From positions 1 through 34,807 of the forward strand of contig JARBJD010000546.1 of NCBI GenBank assembly GCA_033064195.1: 34,807 nt of DNA, written 5' to 3'. The notes under the pieces were generated by a model, which made no database searches, was not told where the DNA came from, and saw nothing but the letters and a program-made list of their open reading frames with translations. The position numbers and the translations under genes were made by a program. Below are positions 10,138 through 16,037 of this stretch, in pieces. Numbering within the stretch: position 1 is the first letter of the stretch; every line of letters starts with the position of its first letter. The DNA comes from Blattamonas nauphoetae. Lineage: Eukaryota; Preaxostyla; Oxymonadida.

Positions 10138-10746
10138 ATGCAACCAATTCTAAGTTGTCAATTTACAAAACACACAAGTTCTTCTTCAGTACCAACATCA
10201 ATCACCAACAATGTCATCATCGATAACAAAGGCTCGAATTCTGGAAGGTTGAATAATGACCAGAGCGCTAATGTTGAACTAGTCTCGCCAGAGGCTTCGA
10301 ACTCTTACGGAGTGAGAGAGAATGTTCAAGGTGCTTACGATCCTCCACTAGAGACATATCCATCAGCCCCCATTCAAAGCCGTTCAATTCCACTGCGGGA
10401 GTACACGTCCAATATTTCAGCATTCAAAGATCAGTTATTACTCGTCTACAAGAATGCATTCGCTTGTGAAAAGAAACTACTGAATAATCTCATTGAACCA
10501 TCGAAGAAACTGATAACAAACCAAAGTGATTTATGTGCACTGATTGCGACACTAACTGGAATCAATGATGTGGTGATTGAACTGGATGATCTGTCAACAA
10601 AAGGTTCATGCATTAATTCTCTCCCAATCTTTCGAACCATTTTCAAGATCCTTGTTGGTGGAAAAGATATGAGTATTGCCTATAACGAAGCATACAACAC
10701 TATTCTCAATTATGGCATTTCTCTAACAAAGGCAATCCCGAGATAA
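10138..10746 (+). CDS. Conserved element protein, 202 codons, function unknown
   Basis: Not recognised. The first 90 residues are polar and low in complexity (Ser, Asn, Pro), with an in-frame insertion at 10282-10317. The second part, from about residue 95, is well conserved with element B and mostly helical in character (SAFKDQLLLVYKNAFACEKKLL, then SDLCALIATLTGINDVVIEL). I use the ATG at 10138, matching element B, rather than the GTG just before it. Late-class motif and position suggest a minor virion protein; no direct evidence. Confidence 0.65.
   Translation: MQPILSCQFTKHTSSSSVPTSITNNVIIDNKGSNSGRLNNDQSANVELVSPEASNSYGVRENVQGAYDPPLETYPSAPIQSRSIPLREYTSNISAFKDQLLLVYKNAFACEKKLLNNLIEPSKKLITNQSDLCALIATLTGINDVVIELDDLSTKGSCINSLPIFRTIFKILVGGKDMSIAYNEAYNTILNYGISLTKAIPR
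10282..10317 (+). repeat. Short hairpin-like insertion (202-codon gene)
   Basis: About 36 bases absent from element B at this place. It reads GTCTCGCCAGAGGCTTCGAA, then ACTC-TTACG-GAGT. The first 20 bases match the complement of the 15475-15506 insertion at 19 of 20 positions. Adds 12 codons in frame. Confidence 0.7.
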
Positions 10747-10763
10747 ATAATTAATGAATTGTC

Positions 10764-10781
10764 TTTTTTATTTTTACATAA
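10764..10781 (+). promoter_or_regulatory. Late-class promoter motif before the 113-codon gene (A)
   Basis: TTTTTTATTTTTACATAA directly before the ATG at 10782. Confidence 0.45.
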
Positions 10782-11123
10782 ATGGCACCAGGAAGTTTCA
10801 ACAAACTCAAAAATATCGGCAAGCAATTCTTTCAATTCATCAAACCTCTAGCTCCAACATTACTTCAAGTCGGTGGTGGATTACTCTCTCAAACGAACAG
10901 TAAATTTGGACAAACAGCAGGAGGAATACTCAATGGATTAGGAGGAATGATGGATGTTTATCAACAGTCTCGTAGAGGCTCTGAGTGGGACACTCCACAG
11001 AATAAGGCGATCAATCGTCAACAAAAACCGCAGATGATCGAGTACGAACCCCCTCGAAATGGACGATTCTCAAATGATGATATGCCACTCTCTACTAACT
11101 CCAAAATTCAATTCAAAGGATAA
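10782..11123 (+). CDS. Small Gly-rich amphipathic protein, 113 codons
   Basis: Starts MAPGSFNKLKNIGKQFFQFI, a basic amphipathic helix, followed by LAPTLLQVGGGLLSQ and a Gly-rich hydrophobic stretch (TAGGILNGLGGMMDVYQQ); the C-terminal half is polar. It shares the MAPG start and overall build with the next gene. Small amphipathic proteins next to the capsid genes recall adenovirus pVI/pX-type minor proteins, which bind DNA or disturb membranes, but no homology can be shown by eye. The ATG is fixed by the late-class motif. An 11-codon insertion (10966-10998) is absent from B. Confidence 0.65.
   Translation: MAPGSFNKLKNIGKQFFQFIKPLAPTLLQVGGGLLSQTNSKFGQTAGGILNGLGGMMDVYQQSRRGSEWDTPQNKAINRQQKPQMIEYEPPRNGRFSNDDMPLSTNSKIQFKG
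10966..10998 (+). repeat. Short hairpin-like insertion (113-codon gene)
   Basis: 33 bases absent from element B, bounded by CAG on both sides. It reads TCTCGTAGAGGCTCTGAG and then GAGTG-GGA-CACTC, a perfect five-base stem. The core matches the other copies only in part. Confidence 0.5.
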
Positions 11124-11141
11124 ACATTCACTAGTATTCGA

Positions 11142-11160
11142 ATATTTTTATTTTCCTAAA
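11142..11160 (+). promoter_or_regulatory. Late-class promoter motif before the 100-codon gene (A)
   Basis: ATATTTTTATTTTCCTAAA directly before the ATG at 11161. It decides the start: the frame is open further upstream but only this ATG matches element B. Confidence 0.45.
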
Positions 11161-11463
11161 ATGGCACCAGGTTGGTTATCAAAATTAGCAGGAGTTGGAA
11201 AAACAATTCTTCGTGTGGGAGCTCCATTTCTGAATCTCATCCCCTTTGTTGGGCCATTGATTTCTAAGGTAGCACAGACAGGAATTGAAATGATTCCAGA
11301 TGTGAAATCGGATCAGCAAATCCATGCCGAAAAGATGGCACAGTATGAGCAAGCAATAAATGAAGGAAACACAGCGGTTGCGAATAAACTCAGAGGAGAA
11401 ATACTGAGACTGGAAGAAAAGCTGAAGCCGAAAACAAAGAAGAAGAAACTGAAAAAGAAATAA
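11161..11463 (+). CDS. Small membrane-active-like protein with basic tail, 100 codons
   Basis: Starts MAPGWLSKLAGVGKTILRVG and continues with the hydrophobic APFLNLIPFVGPLISKVAQ, long enough for a membrane-inserting helix. Then comes a charged helical part (HAEKMAQYEQAINEGN, LRGEILRLEEKL) and a Lys-rich tail (KPKTKKKKLKKK) suited to DNA binding or nuclear entry. By build it resembles membrane-lytic minor capsid proteins such as adenovirus pVI; this is an analogy. It lies between the 113-codon gene and capsid-like gene 1 and has its own late-class motif. Confidence 0.65.
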   Translation: MAPGWLSKLAGVGKTILRVGAPFLNLIPFVGPLISKVAQTGIEMIPDVKSDQQIHAEKMAQYEQAINEGNTAVANKLRGEILRLEEKLKPKTKKKKLKKK

Positions 11464-11472
11464 GCAATATTG

Positions 11473-11492
11473 TTTTTTTTATTTTTGTTAAA
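11473..11492 (+). promoter_or_regulatory. Late-class promoter motif before capsid-like gene 1 (A)
   Basis: TTTTTTTTATTTTTGTTAAA directly before the ATG at 11493. Confidence 0.45.
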
Positions 11493-13361
11493 ATGAACTC
11501 GCATATAACACATCTGACAAACAAAAGAACTGGAGCATCATCATTGACTGGAAATACCACTGGAAGGATAGAATACACAAGAGATGACATGGGTCAAATT
11601 CAACAACAACTGATGTCCGAACATCACATTAATTACCTCATGAATGATGGAGCTCACAGTACTTCTATTCAAGAATTGAAACCATCAGAGAATGCACGCT
11701 TCTACACGGGACAGGAAATAATCATTCCGTTGACTGGTAATCAGGACATTTGTCAAATTGATGATTCCTTCATTACGTTCACAATGACAGCAACTCTGAG
11801 AGTTAATAATTGGCAAACTACAGCTGGTAAAGTTGGATCGTTCATGAATGAGAGAATCTTCATCTTCGTTGGACTCAAGCATTCTGCATCAATCTTTCGT
11901 GACCTTACTGTTCTTCACAACAATCAGAGAATCATAAGCACAACAAATAATGATGTCTCAATGGAGTCTCACATCTACAATATGATAAAACCTAAGAGTC
12001 AATTGGAGAATCGAAAACATTGTCACACACCTTGGCAGAATGCATGGAATCATGATGAATCAGTTGCCGGTGTTTATATTCCATTATCAGACTTCACAAC
12101 AACATCTGGAACAGGAGTGTTTCAAGACACTATTGATGTCCCAATTCGTGTGTCGATCAATCTTGAAGATCTCCTGATATTCTCAGGCATGACTGACTAT
12201 CCAAGATGTCTCTTTGGCGATTTGAAATTGAGTGTCCACATGAATGAAGATGCGTTTGTTTGTTGTTCTGTAAATCCTGAACTCACTTTGAAAGATACAC
12301 TATCATCACTCGTAACTGGAACAGCAGCAGCACCAACGATTAAAGCAGCAATTCTCAATTGTCTTCAACATCGTCCATATTTCTTAAACAACCTCGTCAC
12401 CTCATGCACAAAGAACTTTGTTCAAATTGGTCAATCATTTCAGCAACCAACAGTTACCAAAGACATTGTTTGTTCAACAGCCAATGTCGTGACAACAGAA
12501 CCTGAATTTGTCGATCAGTACATCTCATTAAACGTCACAAACTATCGGATTGATGATGTGTATTGCATGAGTGCTGGATACAAAATGAAAGATGGTGCGA
12601 TAAAGAATCTCAAAGAGATGTATCAGAATCGTCCTGGAACAATTCCCGCTGAGAAGATATCGTTCTATCCATTTCAGAAGACGCCAACGGCAACAGGAAT
12701 TGATTGTACTCAGCAAATGGTTCTCGTTAATGCGAAGGATATCATGCTCCTCTTCCGACACTACGATAATGAAGTTACATGTTTCCACAACCCAATGCAG
12801 AAGAATATTCAAGTGAATCTCCTCAATAGATACTTTCCAGAACAACCAACGACAACTATTGGTGCTCGCTTCTATCAGTTTGCATTATCGACTCTCAATC
12901 TCGATTCATACCAAGCTGTTCCTGACGACTTGGAGCGATCACTGACAGATTCTCTTGTCGAAGAGAAACTCACTGGTGACGGAACATATCCCAATGAAAC
13001 AATGACAAGAGTTCGTCCAGTTCATGACAATACTGACTTCCTTCTGTGCTTTCCTACTCAGAGAAGTGGATGTCCAACGAACTGCAATGATTCGATCAGT
13101 TCCAGAGGTGTGAATGCTGCAGTCACTTTGAGATCGCATCCAATCTATCAAGGTAATCTTGACACATACTATAATGTTTACAACCCAAGTCAGAGTGGAG
13201 GTGATCTGACAACTTTTACACATCCTCCAGCACCGATTCTAGCCACAACTGCTACCACGTGGTGGGTCTTGCGATACAGCAATGGTGAACCAAAAGTTGA
13301 GTCCTATCCAAATCACACATTGAAAACATTACATAAAGATTTAGGAATTATTCCAAATTGA
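11493..13361 (+). CDS. Capsid-like protein 1, 622 codons (probable double jelly-roll)
   Basis: Open and long enough for a Polinton/adenovirus-type double jelly-roll major capsid protein (usually 500-700 residues). It is rich in alternating hydrophobic residues and short loops, with few charged helices. It shares a pattern with capsid-like protein 2: SIQELKPSEN against SIQEVHPTNP near the N-terminus, then in both a stretch with KHC, W-N, D-SV-G, IP and YP-LFGDLKL or YP-IFGNLRL. The two therefore look like paralogs. The C-terminal part (PPAPILATTATTWWVLRYSNGEPKVE) also matches protein 2 (PPPILALHQATYWLFWIENGQPRVR). The fold is inferred from length, paralogy and position after packaging genes. 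The element B copy (17800-19661) is broken. Confidence 0.65.
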   Translation: MNSHITHLTNKRTGASSLTGNTTGRIEYTRDDMGQIQQQLMSEHHINYLMNDGAHSTSIQELKPSENARFYTGQEIIIPLTGNQDICQIDDSFITFTMTATLRVNNWQTTAGKVGSFMNERIFIFVGLKHSASIFRDLTVLHNNQRIISTTNNDVSMESHIYNMIKPKSQLENRKHCHTPWQNAWNHDESVAGVYIPLSDFTTTSGTGVFQDTIDVPIRVSINLEDLLIFSGMTDYPRCLFGDLKLSVHMNEDAFVCCSVNPELTLKDTLSSLVTGTAAAPTIKAAILNCLQHRPYFLNNLVTSCTKNFVQIGQSFQQPTVTKDIVCSTANVVTTEPEFVDQYISLNVTNYRIDDVYCMSAGYKMKDGAIKNLKEMYQNRPGTIPAEKISFYPFQKTPTATGIDCTQQMVLVNAKDIMLLFRHYDNEVTCFHNPMQKNIQVNLLNRYFPEQPTTTIGARFYQFALSTLNLDSYQAVPDDLERSLTDSLVEEKLTGDGTYPNETMTRVRPVHDNTDFLLCFPTQRSGCPTNCNDSISSRGVNAAVTLRSHPIYQGNLDTYYNVYNPSQSGGDLTTFTHPPAPILATTATTWWVLRYSNGEPKVESYPNHTLKTLHKDLGIIPN

Positions 13362-13389
13362 AAATGACAAAAGAAAATAATGATATTGT

Positions 13390-13408
13390 ATTTTTTATTT
13401 TTCTATAA
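13390..13408 (+). promoter_or_regulatory. Late-class promoter motif before capsid-like gene 2 (A)
   Basis: TTTTTTATTTTTCTATAA directly before the ATG at 13409. Confidence 0.45.
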
Positions 13409-14383
13409 ATGAGAAGTTTCAGATCTAATCAATCCAAACCAACATCGACATTAATTGAGCAAATTGAAGTGCAATCGTATATTCCAAAACAATGGGATTC
13501 AGAACCTCATGTATCTTCAATTCAAGAAGTCCATCCAACAAATCCTCCCCTGCCATGCAGAATTGGAGATGAGATTGAAGTTCCATTGTGTTATGACGGA
13601 CATGATGTGACTGAGTTTGCGAAGAGTCATTTGCGAATAGATCTCACGATGACCTTTCCGTATTCATTTCAGCTTGGTGAATCGGGAGATTACGTCGGAA
13701 TATCTGGAATCTTCGTCGGTTACAAATCGTCATCAGATGCAATTCGAGATATGAGACTCGTCGACAGTCATGGAAACATTATTGACAACACACTTCAGAA
13801 TAATCATGTCCACGAATCATTTCTGTATCACACTTTCAAATCACAAGAAGAGAAAAACAACATGAAGCACTGCTACAGCCTTTGGGAAAATGTTCAGAGA
13901 ATGGATCAGAGTGTGTGTGGATTCTATTATGTCCCAGTCAACAGAAGCAAAAAAGAATTCACTGCGACAATTCCACTCGTTATTCCATTTGTCAATCTCC
14001 TTCCACTGAGTACGTTTGATCAGTATCCTAACTCCATCTTTGGTAATTTACGTTTACGATTTCACTTGACAACTGATTCACTTGTGTATTGTCCCATTCG
14101 AGCATCAACTGTCATTCAAAAATCTTCCGAAGGGAGCCGTGAATTGTTTCCAGAAAAAGACTTAACTTCTCTTACGGATCGAGCCAAAATGATCTTGATG
14201 TCTGAGGGGGACTTTTCTTCCGTAACACAGGAATTTACACAGATAGGAAATCCAGTTCTGAAAGCTAGCGATAACTACAGTTTTGTTTACAATGCCAATA
14301 CAGTCATTGAGGTTAAAACCAAAGAATTCACTTGCACGGTACTTTCTTCATCGGTGGAGAAAGTCTCAACAATTTGTTACGGA
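13409..14383 (+). pseudogene. Capsid-like protein 2, element A, cut by insertion of element B
   Basis: The first 325 or so codons are open and match capsid-like protein 2 of element B (16038-17753), then the match ends exactly where the terminal repeat of element B begins. The remainder of the gene is not present on the other side of B. Conservation with B is patchy: about 80 percent or more in most stretches, but two segments (13651-13715 and 14110-14215) are nearly unrelated, as expected of exposed capsid loops. Confidence 0.75.
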
Positions 14384-14787
14384 AGTAGTATAGAAGACGG
14401 AAATCGATACCTCCGAGGATCACAGTTAACACGGAAAAAATGAATTTCAACCTCAAAAACACACATTTCAACCTTCTTCGATTTTGATGAATTTTGGACC
14501 TAATTCTTCTTTATTTTGATAAAATGAGCTCCAAAAATTGATTTCAGTCGATCCAGGACCAGATCAATCGGTACGATCATTTGGCAGTCGTTCGTTAATC
14601 CTATTGACTGCCCCAGGTGGATCGGCTTTTTAAATTGGTTTTTATTTTTGGAGGTCCACAGGTCCACAAGTCCACGGAGCAGGGGCACGCTCAGAATACA
14701 CCAGAATGACGTGCACTACCTCCCCATGCATCTGTGGTATTGGTGGATTGTTTTGGTCAAAGTTGATTTTTTCACTTTTTTTCATCG

Positions 14788-14797
14788 CTATATAAGG
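14788..14797 (+). promoter_or_regulatory. TATA box in left terminal repeat
   Basis: CTATATAAGG, matched by CTATAAAAGG in the right repeat, both pointing inward. A good TATA-box form kept in both copies; the transcript start is not known. Confidence 0.4.
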
Positions 14798-14799
14798 TA

Positions 14800-15190
14800 A
14801 ATAAAAAATGAATTTTTACAAATTAACCTTAATTTTTGAGATCATCCAAAAGTGTTCTGACAAGCCTAATATCGGTCTAACGAGTTTATATACGACGTGT
14901 TTCGTGTGATCTGAGAAGTATTTGTGGAGTTATGGGTGATCTCAAAATTAACGCTGATTTATTTTTTTCGATTTTTTTAATTTGTGTATGAAGAGGAGAT
15001 CCAGACAAAGTTTGAAAAATACAATTTTGAGCTCCGACCACACAATCCTCTTCCAAGGTCAATCCCGATCTGCTGAGTTCATTGCTGATGTTTTCAGCGT
15101 GATCTGAGCAGTAGTTCTTGAGATATGGGTGATCCAAAAATAAACGTTAAACTTTTTTAACTTTCTGATTTTTTAATTTGTATATGAAGA
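14800..15190 (+). repeat. Two tandem related units of about 190 bp in the terminal repeat
   Basis: Unit 1 (about 14800-14997) and unit 2 (about 15000-15190) share GTGATCTGAG, GAGxTATGGGTGATC, a TAACG or TAAACG motif, a T-run and TTTTTTAATTTGTxTATGAAGAGGAG split over the unit end. The endings match the early-class promoter found before the polymerase and repeat-module genes. The right terminal repeat has the same pair. Old duplication within the terminal repeat. Confidence 0.55.
15139..15185 (+). promoter_or_regulatory. Early-class promoter motif in left terminal repeat
   Basis: AATAAACGTTAAAC, a T-run, then TTTTTTAATTTGTATATG. It matches the motif before the repeat-module gene (31620-31668) base for base in its first 14 positions. 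The ATG opens only a short frame. Confidence 0.45.
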
Positions 15191-15215
15191 GGAGTTACAG
15201 AACAAGTTCAAGTAC

Positions 15216-15474
15216 AGAGCCCTCGACGTAATGTTCCAAGATACTCAGGCAAAATGGTGCCCTGGTGACTGATGCGCAGAACGATTTGGAGGTTGGATTG
15301 GAGACGGATGATTGAAAGATTGTCCCCGGGGTTCATGTTGGCAGCACTTAGATGTGCCCGTAAATCATGCCCACCCAAGACTTAACCCTTCAAGGACTTC
15401 GCCAGCAGCAGTCATTTAGAAGGATCGCGATAGAACGATCCCCAAAGGAGTATCGGGGTGTCTATAGGAAGCTC
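15216..15474 (+). other. GC-rich, nearly invariant block of the terminal repeat with hairpins
   Basis: Fewer than ten differences from the right copy (31727-31986), and the last 113 bases are identical, while the rest of the terminal repeat is more diverged. It contains the hairpin GGATCG-CGATAGAA-CGATCC at 15422-15441. A frame starting at 15367 (MPTQDLTLQGLRQQQ) is the same for its first 36 codons in both copies and then differs, which identical DNA would give anyway. It could be a structured RNA, a protein-binding site, a short leader gene, or a recently homogenised tract. Confidence 0.5.
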
Positions 15475-15506
15475 TCACTAAGAGTTCGAAGCCTTTGGCG
15501 AGACTC
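15475..15506 (+). repeat. Short hairpin-like insertion in left terminal repeat (clean insertion)
   Basis: The right terminal repeat reads GAAGCTC-GTACGAAC; the left reads the same with 32 extra bases in between, ending in CTC so that CTC stands at both borders. The insert, on the minus strand, is GAGTCTCGCCAAAGGC followed by TTCGAACTCTTAGTGA. As the two terminal repeats descend from one sequence, this is direct evidence of a short insertion. The same sequence family occurs inside genes of element A. Confidence 0.75.
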
Positions 15507-15584
15507 GTACGAACGTAGGAAGGAACTTCTCTTCGGTTATTTTTGCCATCTTCAAAGTACAATTACAAAAATATTAGTCACTCT

Positions 15585-15995
15585 TTAATACTCCAACATG
15601 AGATCAACCAGAAATTCATAGTACTCTTTGATTATTTTACCATTGATTGTTTCCGTTGTTTCCATCTCAATTGATTCACCAGAACTGTCTTTGAACCAGA
15701 TCTTCACAGCTGATTGTCGAGTACTTAATTCCCACTTCTTTCGCTTCGCAATCTGTTCGTTGCAGAAAGCAACATATGAATCATTGTGTGCATCTGTCTG
15801 AATCCAATCAGCATGGATTGTGAAATTCTGAGGAATATCTTTGGAGATGACTATCGATGCATCACCGATCTCCTCCTTTACATGAATGAGTTTACAGTCA
15901 AGGAAATAGATGTATTTTTGTTTTCGGGAATTGACAAAATCATGTGGAAGTTGAGCAGTGTGAGAATTCTGAATTGAGAAATAGCGTTTGACCAT
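15585..15995 (-). CDS. Terminal gene of element B, 136 codons, function unknown
   Basis: Not recognised. Open from the ATG at 15995, which has a late-class motif (TTTTTTATTTTTGC) 13 bases before it; an in-frame TTG further upstream is less likely. Short alternating hydrophobic segments (KYIYFLDCKLIHVKEEIGD, DASIVISKDIP, NFTIHADWIQTD, AVKIWFKD) suggest a mainly beta-strand protein, compatible with a small single-domain virion protein such as a penton or spike, but this is a guess. It lies directly after capsid-like gene 2 and next to the terminal repeat. Element A lost its copy through the insertion of B. Confidence 0.65.
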   Translation of the reverse strand: MVKRYFSIQNSHTAQLPHDFVNSRKQKYIYFLDCKLIHVKEEIGDASIVISKDIPQNFTIHADWIQTDAHNDSYVAFCNEQIAKRKKWELSTRQSAVKIWFKDSSGESIEMETTETINGKIIKEYYEFLVDLMLEY

Positions 15996-16022
15996 TGATG
16001 TTTTTAGCAAAAATAAAAAATC
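15996..16022 (-). promoter_or_regulatory. Late-class promoter motif before the 136-codon gene (B)
   Basis: On the minus strand TTTTTTATTTTTGCTAAAAA, in the 42-base gap after capsid-like gene 2. Confidence 0.45.
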
Positions 16023-16037
16023 AAAACTGTTTAATCA

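Larger units (their letters stand above)
988..14383 (+). mobile_element. Polinton/Maverick-like element A, partial and broken
   Basis: A virus-like element of the Polinton/Maverick class, about 13.4 kb as preserved. Parts in order: repeat-module gene, family B polymerase, integrase, coiled-coil gene, packaging ATPase (opposite strand), a 320-codon gene, a 202-codon gene, two small amphipathic genes, capsid-like gene 1 and part of capsid-like gene 2. It lacks a recognisable terminal repeat on the left, where homology to element B begins at the promoter of the first gene. On the right it ends abruptly at the outermost base of element B. About ten breaks, nearly all in the first two genes; integrase to capsid 1 read open. 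Distinct from element B by several in-frame short insertions. Confidence 0.85.
14384..15560 (+). repeat. Terminal inverted repeat of element B, left copy
   Basis: Inverted match to 31680-32845. Outermost 75 bases and the first few hundred are only moderately alike (AGTAGTATAGAAGACGG is exact). Bases about 14770-15000 match at roughly nine in ten and 15216-15474 almost completely. In order it holds a GTCCACA block (about 14655-14675), a TATA box, two related units ending in TTTTTAATTTGTxTATGAAG, and a GC-rich block. It carries a 32-base insertion that the right copy lacks. Terminal repeats of this kind serve as protein-primed replication origins and integrase targets. Confidence 0.85.

Noticed and set aside
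15475-15506. tRNA-like B box (AGTTCGAAGCC) suggesting a tRNA-derived SINE
   Set aside because: The insert is only about 32 bases, with no A box, no acceptor or anticodon arms and no tail; the likeness is limited to the TTCGAA core.
15367-15588. Short protein starting MPTQDL in both terminal repeats
   Set aside because: The shared first 36 codons follow from nearly identical DNA and the ends differ, so coding cannot be told from structural conservation; kept only as part of the GC-rich block.
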